A stretch of 64,000 nt of DNA from Caballeronia grimmiae (GTDB lineage Bacteria > Pseudomonadota > Gammaproteobacteria > Burkholderiales > Burkholderiaceae). Shown here piece after piece: positions 9,395 to 18,676 of this stretch (its first letter is position 1; every line of letters begins with the position of its first letter). Location of the stretch: positions 1 to 64,000 of the forward strand of contig NZ_JFHE01000002.1 in NCBI RefSeq assembly GCF_000698555.1. The letters are read 5' to 3'. The notes under the pieces were generated by a model. That model searched no databases and was not told the DNA's origin. It worked only from the letters and a program-made list of their open reading frames with translations. Both the position numbers and the translations under genes were made by a program.

Positions 9395-10711
9395 ATGGAT
9401 GCACTTGACATGCATATCGCGCAACTTTCCGTTGCAGGCGAGGTAGTTTTTCGCCCGCAAGTCCCACAAGACCGACCTGATCGCGGGGATCAGCAAGCCC
9501 TCGACGAGTACGCTTGCGACCGCTCAAATCTTCCGTGGATCATCTTCAGAGCCGCTCACCGAGCGAACCATTTGTCCGCCCTGCCCGCTCGCGCTCGGGC
9601 GGTTCTCGCCGCATTGGCGCGGACCGTCGACGCAGCCCGCCCGTTCGCTGCCATTTTCGCCCGACGCGAACTCTTGACCGGACGCGCTCTTCAGTCGATG
9701 CGCACGTTCTATCGCAGCCTGGACGACCTCGAATCGTCCGGCTTTATCACGAGACCGCCTCAAGGTCGATATGGCGGCGCCGGACTTTTCGGGCGCGCAT
9801 ATCTGCATCTGACGCATAAGGCAGCAGTTCTCCTCGGCTTGGTCGATGAGCAGACTCGCCCCACCGAGGCTGAAGCCGGGACTCAGGAGGACGCCTCTCC
9901 CCAAGCCCACGCCGTTTTTTTGAGTACACCGTCTGTCAGCGTGGCAGACGGCGCTATATATAAGGATCTAAACCCTTCTACTCAAAAGAGACAACCAGGA
10001 CGCCTCCCCGCGGACCTCCAGCGCCTCATTGGACTGGGATTTCGAGAATTCTTAATCTTCAAACTCATGGCCGAAGCGCGGTCGCAGGGCAAGCGGCTCT
10101 CTGACGTCGTAGAAGCGGCGTGGGAACATCTTCGACGCGCCACCCATCCGATCAGCTATCTTCGGACCCTCCTACGCGCCCCGGTCGATTTCGCGTACAG
10201 AGTTCACAGCAAGCGACTTGAAGCGGCAGAGCGCGACACCGTGTCTGCTCAGAACGCACAGGATCAATCCGCAATCCGCGCGCTGGCAGGGCGAGCATTC
10301 GCGAGCGACGACCAACTAAGGCGTTACGTCGTTGCCGACGACGCCAAGACGGTCACCGTGCATCATCGCGACGAACCACGTCCTCGCGTGCATGCAGGCG
10401 AGTGGGCACGCGATTTCCTCGCGGCTTTGCGGACCGGACGGATCGTCGAAGTAGATCGCAACGCAACGCTTCAAGGACGTACGTCTGTATCGCGCATCGC
10501 GAACGATGAACTGATGCCCGGAACAAGCGCGAACAACGCCGCTCGCAACCTAGGCGCTCTGAAGCATTTCCTTCGATTGAAAATAGCCGGCGTCGTCACC
10601 ACATCCGAACCAAGCGGAGAGGGAAGCGCTTCTAACCAAGCAAGGGGCAACATTCCCGAGCAGCACAGTGGGGCGGGCACTGTTCCCCGCACCGACTTCG
10701 TCTGTAAATAA
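9395..10711 (+). CDS. Replication initiator-like protein of the secondary replicon
   Basis: 438 residues. The N-terminal third has a winged-helix flavour (LTGRALQSMRTFYRSLDDLESSGFI) like DNA-binding replication or replication-protein-O type proteins. The remainder is helical and not otherwise recognisable. Its place directly after parAB and before rpoD matches the gene annotated as replication protein on Burkholderiales second chromosomes; the initiator role rests mainly on this context. Start: ATG at 9395, with an alternative ATG at 9410; no good ribosome binding site precedes either, so expression may be low. Confidence 0.7.
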   Translation: MDALDMHIAQLSVAGEVVFRPQVPQDRPDRGDQQALDEYACDRSNLPWIIFRAAHRANHLSALPARARAVLAALARTVDAARPFAAIFARRELLTGRALQSMRTFYRSLDDLESSGFITRPPQGRYGGAGLFGRAYLHLTHKAAVLLGLVDEQTRPTEAEAGTQEDASPQAHAVFLSTPSVSVADGAIYKDLNPSTQKRQPGRLPADLQRLIGLGFREFLIFKLMAEARSQGKRLSDVVEAAWEHLRRATHPISYLRTLLRAPVDFAYRVHSKRLEAAERDTVSAQNAQDQSAIRALAGRAFASDDQLRRYVVADDAKTVTVHHRDEPRPRVHAGEWARDFLAALRTGRIVEVDRNATLQGRTSVSRIANDELMPGTSANNAARNLGALKHFLRLKIAGVVTTSEPSGEGSASNQARGNIPEQHSGAGTVPRTDFVCK

Positions 10712-10926
10712 ACCTGCTGCGTCGCAACAAACCCTGATATACTCTAAGGTTGCGTCTCTGGCGCTTTGTAATTTCGCGATCCACGCCCCTAGCGTGGCTT
10801 GCGCGCTTTGCTCGATGCGATTCTCAGCAAGCCGTCCGTGATCGAAGCTGTTGTCGATATTACGCGGGCTGTCACGCCTGCTCCCGGGGAACTGTCATCG
10901 CCGAGCAAACCTGTCGAGGAGAAAGT

Positions 10927-12930
10927 ATGGCAAGTTTTGATCGGGAAGATTCGGAGCTGGATATCGTCGCGCCGGCGCGCAGGTCAGCGGGACGCAAGGC
11001 GGGTAAGAGCAAGGGCCAGGCCGGCACGATGCAGCCCGATGTCGTCATGACGGCGGAGCAAGACGAAGAGCGTCAGCGTCAGATGCGCGCGTTGATTCAA
11101 CTCGGCAAGGAGCGTGGTTACCTCACGCATGCCGAAATCAACGATCACCTGCCGGACAACTTCGCACAAACCGCGGCGATGGAAACCATCGTCAGCACGT
11201 TCAACGACATGGGCGTCGCGGTGTACGAACAGGCGCCCGACGCAGAAACGCTGCTGCTGAGCGACAACGCACCCGCCGTGGTAGCAGACGAGCAGTCGGA
11301 AGAGGAAGCGGAAAACGCGCTTTCGACCGTCGACTCGGAATTCGGCCGCACGACGGACCCCGTACGCATGTACATGCGCGAAATGGGCGCGACCGAGCTG
11401 CTCACGCGTGCCGGCGAAATCGCGATTGCGAAGCGCATTGAAGACGGTTTGCACGAGATGATCCAGGCGATCGCCGCGTGTCCGTCGACGGTCGGCACCA
11501 TCCTCGCGGACGCCGCACTCGTCGAATCCGGCGAGATGAAAATCGACGACCTCGTCGACGGGTTGAAGGAAGACGACACGGTAGAGGAAGATATTTCGGT
11601 TTCCGAAACAACGGAGTCGACCGATATCGATACGGACACCGATGAATCGGACAGCGACGACGAAGAGGACAGCGACCTCGAAGGCGGCGATGCCGGCGCG
11701 TCGAACGAAGCGCGCCTCAAGCAGTTGAAGGCCGATTGCCTCGAAATTTTCGCACGTGTACGTGATCTCGCCGAACAAGCGAGCAATCCTAAGGGAACGG
11801 GCGCGGCAGCGACCAAGGCAGTCGAGCGCGCACGCAGCGAAATTCAGCGCGAACTGGGTTCGATCCGTTTCACCGCGAAGACCATCGACCGCTTGTGCGC
11901 GGACGTGCAACAACAAGTCGCGCGAGTTCGCGAAATCGAACGCCGCGTTCTGCAAATCGCGGTCGATCGTTGCGGCATGCCGCGCGACAAGTTCGTCGAA
12001 TCGTTCCCGGGTCACGAGACCGATCTCGAATGGACGGCGCGCACGGCGGCGGCTTCGCGTCAATACGGCGCGTCGCTCGAGCGCAGTTTGCCCGCGATTC
12101 AAGCCGAACAGCAGAAACTGATCGACATCGAAGGCGTCGTTGCATTGCCGTTGCAGCAGTTGAAGCAGATCAACCGTCAGATGACGGCGGCCGAGCTGAA
12201 GATGCGTCAGGCGAAGCGCGAAATGATCGAGGCGAACCTGCGTCTCGTCATCTCGATCGCGAAGAAGTACGTCAATCGCGGCATGCAGTTCCTGGACCTG
12301 ATTCAGGAAGGCAACATCGGTTTGATGAAGGCGGTCGACAAGTTCGAATATCGTCGCGGCTGGAAGTTCTCGACGTATGCGACGTGGTGGGTGCGTCAGG
12401 CCGTGACGCGCTCACTGGCCGATCAGGCTCGCACGATTCGCGTGCCGGTTCACATGATCGAAACGATCAACAAGCTGAACCGCATTTCGCGCGAAATTCT
12501 GCAGCAGACCGGTATGGAAGCGCATCCGTCGGTGCTGGCCGAGCGCATGGAAATGCCTGAAGAGAAGATTCGCGGCATTCTGAAGATCGCGAAGCAGCCG
12601 GTGTCGCTGGAAACGCCCGTCGGTGAAGACGCCGACGCCACGCTCGGCGACATGATCGAAGACCAGGGCGCGGCTTCGCCTGCTGATGCCGCCGTGCACG
12701 CGAACATGCGCGCCGCAATCGACGATGCGCTCAACGCGCTGTCGCCGCGCGAAGCGAAGGTTTTGCGCATGCGCTTCGGTATCGATACGGCTTCGGACTA
12801 CACGCTCGAAGAGCTGGGCAAGCAGTTCGACGTGACGCGCGAGCGTATCCGTCAGATCGAAAGCAAGGCGATGCGCAAGCTGATGCATCCGAGCCGGGCC
12901 GACAAGCTGCGTCCGTTCCTCGATCGCTGA
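10927..12930 (+). CDS. rpoD: Primary RNA polymerase sigma factor RpoD (sigma-70)
   Basis: 667-residue housekeeping sigma factor. Region 1.1 ([18 protein letters not shown]) is followed by region 1.2 ([11 protein letters not shown]), a non-conserved insert with a very acidic run of Asp and Glu near residues 235-255, region 2 with [17 protein letters not shown] and [13 protein letters not shown], region 3, and region 4.2 with [17 protein letters not shown]. The ATG at 10927 has GAGGAG just upstream; a longer frame upstream is a leader artefact. Finding the primary sigma factor beside the partition genes shows that this replicon carries core functions, as expected of a chromid rather than a dispensable plasmid. 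Confidence 0.97.
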   Translation: MASFDREDSELDIVAPARRSAGRKAGKSKGQAGTMQPDVVMTAEQDEERQRQMRALIQLGKERGYLTHAEINDHLPDNFAQTAAMETIVSTFNDMGVAVYEQAPDAETLLLSDNAPAVVADEQSEEEAENALSTVDSEFGRTTDPVRMYMREMGATELLTRAGEIAIAKRIEDGLHEMIQAIAACPSTVGTILADAALVESGEMKIDDLVDGLKEDDTVEEDISVSETTESTDIDTDTDESDSDDEEDSDLEGGDAGASNEARLKQLKADCLEIFARVRDLAEQASNPKGTGAAATKAVERARSEIQRELGSIRFTAKTIDRLCADVQQQVARVREIERRVLQIAVDRCGMPRDKFVESFPGHETDLEWTARTAAASRQYGASLERSLPAIQAEQQKLIDIEGVVALPLQQLKQINRQMTAAELKMRQAKREMIEANLRLVISIAKKYVNRGMQFLDLIQEGNIGLMKAVDKFEYRRGWKFSTYATWWVRQAVTRSLADQARTIRVPVHMIETINKLNRISREILQQTGMEAHPSVLAERMEMPEEKIRGILKIAKQPVSLETPVGEDADATLGDMIEDQGAASPADAAVHANMRAAIDDALNALSPREAKVLRMRFGIDTASDYTLEELGKQFDVTRERIRQIESKAMRKLMHPSRADKLRPFLDR

Positions 12931-12956
12931 TTTCCGACGCTTCTTCGGGCAGCGAC

Positions 12957-12992
12957 AAGCGTGCCGTCCCTCTGGGCGGCACGCTTTTTTTT
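12957..12992 (+). terminator. Rho-independent terminator after rpoD
   Basis: AAGCGTGCCG and CGGCACGCTT form a GC-rich stem followed by eight T residues, 26 bp after the rpoD stop. Confidence 0.9.
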
Positions 12993-13003
12993 CGCCCCGC
13001 GAT

Positions 13004-13330
13004 TCAGCCGCGCGCAGCACCCTTCGGCGACGCGGTCGCCGAGCACGCTTGCAACGCGACGATCGCCTTACGCGCCAGGCTCAGCGTCTCTTCGCACGCG
13101 CGCTTGTTCGCGAAGATCGCACATCCGCCGCCCGCGTTGATCTTCGATACGGCGCCGCGCACCTTGTCCAGCGCCCCTTGCGGCGAACCGCTGTCCTTGA
13201 TGATCGCGGCGATGTTAAAGGCGCTGCCGGCATCGGTCTCGACGTAGCCCGGACAGTCCGCGTGCGCGGAAACGCCGATGACGAGCAGTGCGACGGCAGC
13301 CGATAAGTAACGAGAGGGAAGGGCGATCAT
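13004..13330 (-). CDS. Small secreted cysteine-containing protein, function unknown
   Basis: 108 residues from the ATG at 13330. The first ~24 residues are a signal peptide (hydrophobic core AAVALLVIGV, cleavage after AHA), so the mature protein should be periplasmic. It has four mature Cys residues (CPGY, CAIF, ACEE and QACS contexts) and no domain I recognise. The frame extends 36 codons further upstream, but the signal peptide fixes the likely start. It is convergent with rpoD and shares the space around the rpoD terminator. Confidence 0.7.
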   Translation of the reverse strand: MIALPSRYLSAAVALLVIGVSAHADCPGYVETDAGSAFNIAAIIKDSGSPQGALDKVRGAVSKINAGGGCAIFANKRACEETLSLARKAIVALQACSATASPKGAARG

Positions 13331-13383
13331 GGCGTCGGTGTCCGTTACCGCATCGCTTGTGAAGGCGCTCAGGCGTCGCGTTG

Positions 13384-13488
13384 TTGTCCACAGAAAAGTT
13401 GGACAAGCATGTGGATATCCTGAGCATCGCCGGGCCAACGCGTTGATGCGAAACGCATTTCGCCCGCCGTGCGAATTACGCGCGTCCG
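13384..13488 (+). repeat. Dispersed intergenic repeat, copy A (DnaA-box-like)
   Basis: Begins TTGTCCACAGAAAAGTTGGA and continues through CAAGCATGTGGATATCCTGA to a region ending GTGCGAATTACGCG. Two DnaA-box-like nonamers (TTGTCCACA and, inverted, ATATCCACA) face each other. It matches copy B 181 bp downstream in the same orientation and copy C at about 30.9-31.0 kb in inverted orientation. Confidence 0.7.
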
Positions 13489-13564
13489 CTCATTGTGAAC
13501 CAATCGAGCGGGCCGGGTAGGGCGGTCAAAATCCGGCACACCCGAGGCGATGTGCAGCGCATCC

Positions 13565-13660
13565 TTGTCCACAGAAATTGTTCACAAGCGTGTCGATATC
13601 CTGAGCATCGCCGAGGCAACACGTTGAAGCACAACGTATTTCACCGTGCGTGCGAATTCG
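13565..13660 (+). repeat. Dispersed intergenic repeat, copy B
   Basis: Begins TTGTCCACAGAAATTGTTCA, then CAAGCGTGTCGATATCCTGA, and stays alignable with copy A through GAGCATCGCCG, AACRCGTTGA and GTGCGAATT. The second DnaA-like nonamer is degraded (GTGTCGATAT). Confidence 0.7.
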
Positions 13661-13695
13661 GCACAGCAACGTGGACGCCGCCAAACCGCACAGCA

Positions 13696-14400
13696 TCAAA
13701 CCCGCCGAGGAATCTCCAACCCGCGCTGCACGGCCGGCCGCGCCAAGAACGCATCCAGCACTCGCTGCACATTAGCGAACTGGTCGAACCCGACCAACTC
13801 GCGCGCCTCATAGAACCCCACGAGATTGCGCACCCACGGAAAAACAGCGATATCCGCGACGCCGTACTCGTCGCCCATGATCCACTCGCGCCCTGCGAGA
13901 CGTCCGTCGAGCACGCCCAGCAGCCGCTTCGATTCCGCAACGTAGCGATCACGCGGCCGCTTGTCCTCGTAGTCCTTGCCGGCAAATTTGTGGAAGAACC
14001 CGACCTGCCCGAACATCGGACCGATGCCGCCCATCTGGAACATCAGCCACTGAATCGCTTCGTAGCGTCGCGCCGGATCGCGTGGCAGAAACTGACCGCT
14101 CTTGTCCGCGAGATAGATGAGAATCGCGCCCGACTCGAAAAGCGCGAGCGGCTCGCCGCCCGGCCCGTTCGGATCGATGATCGCCGGGATCTTGTTATTC
14201 GGATTCACCGATAGAAACTCGGGCGACGTCTGATCGTTCTGATCGAAGCGCACGAGATGCGGCTCGTACGGCAAGCCGGTCTCTTCGAGCATGATCGACG
14301 CCTTCACGCCGTTGGGCGTCGGCAGCGAATAGAGCTGAATGCGATCGGGGTGTTGCGCCGGCCATTTGCGGGTAATCGGAAAGTCGGAGAGTGTGGGCAT
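13696..14400 (-). CDS. Glutathione S-transferase family protein, nu class (YfcG/YghU-like)
   Basis: 234 residues. The N-terminal thioredoxin-like domain has IQLYSLPTPNGVKASIMLEE and the cis-Pro/substrate segment NPNNKIPAIIDPNGPGG, then FESGAILIYLADK. The C-terminal helical domain follows. The Asn in TPNG and the long NDQTSPEFL stretch are typical of the nu class, whose E. coli members have disulfide-bond reductase activity with glutathione. Start at the ATG at 14400 (MPTLSDF); 13 extra codons upstream are less likely. Monocistronic. Confidence 0.88.
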   Translation of the reverse strand: MPTLSDFPITRKWPAQHPDRIQLYSLPTPNGVKASIMLEETGLPYEPHLVRFDQNDQTSPEFLSVNPNNKIPAIIDPNGPGGEPLALFESGAILIYLADKSGQFLPRDPARRYEAIQWLMFQMGGIGPMFGQVGFFHKFAGKDYEDKRPRDRYVAESKRLLGVLDGRLAGREWIMGDEYGVADIAVFPWVRNLVGFYEARELVGFDQFANVQRVLDAFLARPAVQRGLEIPRRV

Positions 14401-14623
14401 ACGTCGATCCTGTATGAATGAATCGCTCAATATAACCACTTCGGGGCCGGAACGCTGACGGAGCGATTGCCCGCTGACACGTCCTTTGTAGCAATGACGT
14501 GGTGGCGCGAATCAACGGACAGCCTTGAAAGCCGAGTCTGCTGGCTCGCAAATTGCATCAAGCGCGGTGCATCAAACAGAGCCGGTCCACGACCGCAACC
14601 TGACAACCGTGTTTGCCGCTGCC

Positions 14624-15139
14624 ATGAAAAACTTTCCTCTCGCAAGGTCCATCACGCTGGCTGCCGTGGCTGGCGTTCTAGGAAGTCTCGGTCTCGTTTC
14701 GCCCGGCACGAGCCAGGCGCATCCGCTCGAAAGCCAGCTCGATTGTCAGTCGAGCGCGCACCGCTTCGTTGCGCCGCTGCGCGACGAGCGCTACATCGAC
14801 GCCACGCCGATGCGCGTCGAAGCCAACTCCGTCAACGCTTTCAAGCCGACGCACGGCAGCGACCTCACCGCCTATGGCTTCCGCGTCTACGCGGTGCTCG
14901 GCTACGAACACGGCGACGCGATGTTCAAGCAGGGCTCCGGCCAGCCCATCAACGATTCCGCTTACGGCGTCGTTGTGATGGGTTCGAAGGACAACGTCGA
15001 AGCGCGCGTGCGCGAGGCCGGCAGCACGGCGGTCGTCCATGAGGTCGTGCCGATGCTGATGACCGCCGTCTTCTGCGACGGCAGCGCGCTGCGCAACACG
15101 GCGGGCACGATTCAGGCCGATGCGTCGACCAGTCACTGA
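14624..15139 (+). CDS. Exported protein of unknown function
   Basis: 171 residues with a clear Sec signal peptide (positively charged start, hydrophobic TLAAVAGVLGSLGLV, cleavage near SQAHP). The mature part contains two Cys residues (LDCQSS and VFCDGS) that could form a disulfide, and no family I recognise. The sequence PMRVEANSVNAFKPTHGSDL suggests a compact beta-rich periplasmic protein. Start at the ATG at 14624. It is followed at about 95 bp by a short-chain dehydrogenase on the same strand with its own ribosome binding site. Confidence 0.65.
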   Translation: MKNFPLARSITLAAVAGVLGSLGLVSPGTSQAHPLESQLDCQSSAHRFVAPLRDERYIDATPMRVEANSVNAFKPTHGSDLTAYGFRVYAVLGYEHGDAMFKQGSGQPINDSAYGVVVMGSKDNVEARVREAGSTAVVHEVVPMLMTAVFCDGSALRNTAGTIQADASTSH

Positions 15140-15233
15140 AACGGCGTTGCAAGGGATTTCGTCGATAATGTTCTCCCGATCGCGATAACGACCGCGCGCA
15201 CAGTCGCGCGGACACCAACAGGAGAACGGAGAC

Positions 15234-16001
15234 ATGCCCGAGGCAACCAACACATCTTCACGCATCGCAATCGTCACGGGAGCGGGCAGCGGCATCGGCC
15301 GCGCGGCGGCGCTGGCACTGCTCGCGGACGGCTGGTCCGTCGTGCTCGCGGGCCGGCGCGCCGCGCCCCTCGACGCTGTCGTCGCCGAAGCGGACGCGGG
15401 TGAGCGCGGATACGCCGTGCCGACCGACGTCGCCGATCCCCACTCCGTCGAGCGGCTTTTCGCGGCGGCGGTCGAGCGCTTCGGCCGAGTCGACCTGCTG
15501 TTCAACAACGCGGGCGTGAGCAATCCGCCCGGCCCGTTCGAAGACTGGACGCCCGAGCAATGGCAGGGCGTCGTCAACGTCAATCTGAACGGCATGTTCT
15601 ACTGCCTTCAGCAAGCGTTCCGCACGATGCGCGCGCAGACGCCGAAGGGCGGCCGCATCATCAACAACGGATCGATTTCGGCGAGCGCGCCGCGCCCGAA
15701 CTCGGCGGCCTATACCGCGACGAAGCACGCGGTCGCCGGCCTGACGAAATCCGCGTCGCTCGACGGCCGCAAACACGACATCGCGGTCGGACAAATCGAC
15801 ATCGGCAACGCGCTCACCGAGTTGTCGGAGCGCATGTCGCGCGGCGTGCCGCAGGCGAACGGCGAGATCGCCATCGAACCGATGATGGACGTGAAAATCG
15901 TCGGCCAGTCCGTGCTCTACATGGCGAATCTGCCGCTCGAGGCGAACGTCTTGTTCCACACGGTGATGGCGACCAAGATGCCGTTCGTCGGACGCGGCTA
16001 A
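15234..16001 (+). CDS. Short-chain dehydrogenase/reductase (SDR) family oxidoreductase
   Basis: 255-residue classical SDR. The cofactor motif is TGAGSGIGR near residue 17, NNAG is near residue 90, and the catalytic Ser (GSISASAP) and YTATK tetrad residues are in place. NAD(P)(H) dependent; the substrate is unknown. A good ribosome binding site (GGAG) precedes the ATG. The C-terminal part differs from FabG-type reductases ([20 protein letters not shown]), as in many SDRs of unassigned substrate. Confidence 0.88.
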   Translation: MPEATNTSSRIAIVTGAGSGIGRAAALALLADGWSVVLAGRRAAPLDAVVAEADAGERGYAVPTDVADPHSVERLFAAAVERFGRVDLLFNNAGVSNPPGPFEDWTPEQWQGVVNVNLNGMFYCLQQAFRTMRAQTPKGGRIINNGSISASAPRPNSAAYTATKHAVAGLTKSASLDGRKHDIAVGQIDIGNALTELSERMSRGVPQANGEIAIEPMMDVKIVGQSVLYMANLPLEANVLFHTVMATKMPFVGRG

Positions 16002-16020
16002 GCGTTCGCCGCTGCCCGTC

Positions 16021-16251
16021 CTATTCGGTGCGATACCAGACGCGAATGCCCGAGTACCAATGGCTGACGCTGGTATCGTCGCCGGCGCCGAACGTCGAAA
16101 GACTCTCCACGTTCAACACGTCGATGCGATGTTCCGCAATCCACCGGTTCGCGCGTTCGACGAGCGCCGCGCCGTTCTCGTACACGTTACCCTTGATGAG
16201 GTGATGCTGCACCACCTGGCGCTCGAAGTCTTCATAGGCGATCTTCGTCAT
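16021..16251 (-). CDS. Small conserved-looking protein of unknown function
   Basis: 76 residues starting MTKIAYEDFERQVVQHHL, with AAGGAGACGACCG directly before the ATG, so the start is well supported. No signal peptide or membrane segment. The C-terminal half (FGAGDDTSVSHWYSG) looks beta-stranded and ends in WYRTE. Convergent with the dehydrogenase gene. I cannot assign a function. Confidence 0.6.
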   Translation of the reverse strand: MTKIAYEDFERQVVQHHLIKGNVYENGAALVERANRWIAEHRIDVLNVESLSTFGAGDDTSVSHWYSGIRVWYRTE

Positions 16252-16472
16252 CGGTCGTCTCCTTGTCGTGGGTATCGCGCGATAGCCATCCGGCCCTGCC
16301 GCAGCGCAGCAAGCCCGGCGCATGACGCGTCCTGCCGATTCGAGCATCATATGGCCTGAACGACGCCGCGCGCGGACGGGCTGGCCCCGTGTTTTCCCGA
16401 CATCGCGCGGTGCGAGACGACGCATCACCAAAAATAAAAGCGCGTCGGCAGGAGACACCCAAGGAGAGCACG

Positions 16473-18479
16473 ATGGACATGCGGCAACGCGAGCACATCG
16501 AGGCGGTCGTCGCGGCGACTACGCGGGCGCAAGTTTTGGCGCCGGCACGCACGCACGAGGGCATCATCCAGAGTTCGTGGCGGCGTTGCGTGCATCAGTA
16601 CGGACTCGATCCGTCGCGCATGCAGGAAGCGCGCATCCTGCCGCAGACGCGGCTGCGCGAGCATCAGCAGCGCATCGACGATTTCGCGCGCATCGCGCGT
16701 CACGGCCTGCAGACCTTGTACGGGCAGGTCGCGGGCATGGGCTACGTCGTGCTGCTCACCGATGCGCTTGGCGTGACGGTCGACTATCTCGGCGACGCCA
16801 ATACCGATGCCGCGCTGCGCCGCGCAGGCCTCTATCTCGGCGCGGAGTGGAGCGAGACCGGCGCGGGCACGTGCGCGGTCGGCACCGCGCTTGCAACCGG
16901 GCAGGCGCTGACTGTTCATCAGGTTGATCATTTCGACGCCACGCATATTCCGCTCACGTGCACCGCCGCGCCGCTCTTCGATTCACACGGCACGCTCGCC
17001 GCAATCCTCGACATCTCCGCGCTCTCCTCGCCGCAACCGCGCGACAGCCAGCATCTGGCGCTGCAACTCGTGCGCATCTACGCGCGGCACATCGAGAACG
17101 CCAACTTCTTGCGCGCGCATCGGCAGGACTGGATTCTCAAGCTGCATACGTCGCCCGAATTCGTCGATGTCGACCCGGAATATCTGATCGCGCTCGATGC
17201 AACCGGGCGCGTCGCCGGGCACAACCGGCGCGCGCACGAGATGCTCGCGGCGGAGATGGGCTGGCCGCTTGCGCCGCTGTCTCCGGGCGAGGCGCCCGCG
17301 TCGCTGATCGGCGTGCGCTTCGATGCGCTGTTCGATGCGCGTATCGAAGATCTGGGGCGCTTCGTCTATTCACGCCCGAGCGAACTGCGCGCGGCGCCGC
17401 TCGCGCGAAGCGGCGCGCTGCTTTATCTCAGCGCGATGCCGCCCGCGCCGTGCGTGACACCGGCAGCGAGCGCAGGCGGCAGCGCAACTCGAAGCGCCGA
17501 GCTTCCCGCGCCGCTCGCCGCACTGTCGGGCGGCGATGTCACGCTCGCGCGCCAGCTCGAACGCGCCGCGAAGCTCGTCGATTCGCCGATCAACCTGCTC
17601 GTCAACGGCGAGACGGGCAGCGGCAAGGAGTATTTCGCCAAGGCGCTGCATCGCGCGAGCGCACGGCGCGCGGGGCCGTTCGTCGCGGTAAATTGCGCGG
17701 CGATTCCGGAGACGCTCATCGAAAGCGAATTGTTCGGACACCTGCCGAACAGCTTTTCCGGCGCGGGCGCGAAGGGCAAGCGTGGGCTGATTCAGGAAGC
17801 CGACGGCGGCACGCTCTTTCTCGATGAAATCGGCGACATGCCGCGCGAGCTGCAATCGCGCTTGCTGCGCGTGCTGGCCGAAGGCGAAGTGCTGGCGATC
17901 GGCGCGTCGCGGCCCGTATCGGTCGATGTGCGGGTGATCTCCGCGACGCATCATTCGCTCGACACGCTGATGCGCGAAGGCCGCTTCCGCGAAGACCTTT
18001 ACTACCGGCTCAATGGCGCGCGCTTCGCGCTGCCGCCGCTGCGCGAGCGAACCGATCTCGACTGGCTGATCCGCAAGTTTCTCGACGCCGATACCGCGCA
18101 CGGTGCAGTCACGCTGTCGCCAGCGGCGCGGGAGCGTCTGCATCGGCATGAATGGCCGGGAAACCTGCGCGAGCTGTGCAATGTGCTGCGATATGCGCGG
18201 GCAGTCTGCTCGCACGGAACGATCGATATCGACGATTTGCCCGAGGGCTTCGGCGCGCCTGCGCCGGCGGCGGACACGCGTGCGCAGCAACCCGCCGACG
18301 ACTTCGATACGCATCGCCTGCCGCCCGAAGGCATGCTGCTGATGCAGTACCTGCGCGCCGCAAGCTGGAACCTCAGCGCGGTGGCGCGGCAGATCGGCGT
18401 CAGCAGGATGACGCTTTACCGGCGGATGGAGCGATACGGCATTCGCTCGCCCAACCAGCGGGACGCGGCCGGGCGATAA
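16473..18479 (+). CDS. acoR: Sigma-54-dependent transcriptional activator of acetoin catabolism (AcoR type)
   Basis: 668 residues: an N-terminal GAF-type sensor region (about 60-210), an AAA+ domain with Walker A GETGSGKE near residue 379, Walker [10 protein letters not shown], an arginine-finger region (REDLYYRLN), and a C-terminal Fis-type helix-turn-helix ([19 protein letters not shown]). It should bind upstream of the aco promoter and activate sigma-54 polymerase in response to acetoin. The sigma-54-contacting loop reads NSFSGA instead of GAFTGA, which is unusual. The ATG has AAGGAG upstream. It lies directly before the operon it should control, on the same strand. Confidence 0.88.
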   Translation: MDMRQREHIEAVVAATTRAQVLAPARTHEGIIQSSWRRCVHQYGLDPSRMQEARILPQTRLREHQQRIDDFARIARHGLQTLYGQVAGMGYVVLLTDALGVTVDYLGDANTDAALRRAGLYLGAEWSETGAGTCAVGTALATGQALTVHQVDHFDATHIPLTCTAAPLFDSHGTLAAILDISALSSPQPRDSQHLALQLVRIYARHIENANFLRAHRQDWILKLHTSPEFVDVDPEYLIALDATGRVAGHNRRAHEMLAAEMGWPLAPLSPGEAPASLIGVRFDALFDARIEDLGRFVYSRPSELRAAPLARSGALLYLSAMPPAPCVTPAASAGGSATRSAELPAPLAALSGGDVTLARQLERAAKLVDSPINLLVNGETGSGKEYFAKALHRASARRAGPFVAVNCAAIPETLIESELFGHLPNSFSGAGAKGKRGLIQEADGGTLFLDEIGDMPRELQSRLLRVLAEGEVLAIGASRPVSVDVRVISATHHSLDTLMREGRFREDLYYRLNGARFALPPLRERTDLDWLIRKFLDADTAHGAVTLSPAARERLHRHEWPGNLRELCNVLRYARAVCSHGTIDIDDLPEGFGAPAPAADTRAQQPADDFDTHRLPPEGMLLMQYLRAASWNLSAVARQIGVSRMTLYRRMERYGIRSPNQRDAAGR

Positions 18480-18481
18480 AG

Positions 18482-18515
18482 CACGCCGCCCGATACGACA
18501 CGCCGCCCGATACGA
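18482..18515 (+). repeat. Perfect tandem 17-bp repeat upstream of the aco promoter
   Basis: CACGCCGCCCGATACGA occurs twice back to back, starting 3 bp after the acoR stop. It lies about 100-130 bp upstream of the sigma-54 promoter, at enhancer distance. Confidence 0.75.
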
Positions 18516-18543
18516 CTGTCCACTTCCGCGATACACCTGCGCT

Positions 18544-18557
18544 GTGACACCTGTCAC
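18544..18557. promoter_or_regulatory. Candidate upstream activating sequence for AcoR
   Basis: GTGACACCTGTCAC is a dyad (6-bp arms, 2-bp centre) about 55 bp upstream of the -24 element. Fis-type activators bind such dyads as enhancers. Assignment to AcoR is inference from position. Confidence 0.45.
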
Positions 18558-18610
18558 GCGGGTGCGGTGCATTGCCTGGCTTTGCCCCGTGGCAACGGCC
18601 TCTGGCGCAT

Positions 18611-18626
18611 TGGCATATCCCTTGCC
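18611..18626 (+). promoter_or_regulatory. Sigma-54 (-24/-12) promoter of the aco operon
   Basis: TGGCATATCCCTTGCC keeps the essential GG and GC elements exactly 10 bp apart (consensus TGGCAC-N5-TTGC). It lies about 50 bp before the acoX start and downstream of a sigma-54 activator gene. Confidence 0.8.
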
Positions 18627-18676
18627 TTGATCCGCGCCACGACGATTCCAAAGCAGAGCACTCAGGAGACACAGGC

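Larger units (their letters stand above)
13331..13695. other. Intergenic region built of two copies of a ~100-bp repeat
   Basis: No gene is supported. The stretch consists largely of two diverged direct copies of the dispersed repeat described in the next two entries, with about 80 bp between them. Confidence 0.6.

Noticed and set aside
10750-10926. N-terminal extension of RpoD
   Set aside because: Non-homologous leader; the ATG at 10927 has GAGGAG and begins the conserved sigma-70 sequence.
17370-18572. 400-codon minus-strand frame in acoR
   Set aside because: Antisense shadow of the AAA+ domain; no ribosome binding site or family similarity.
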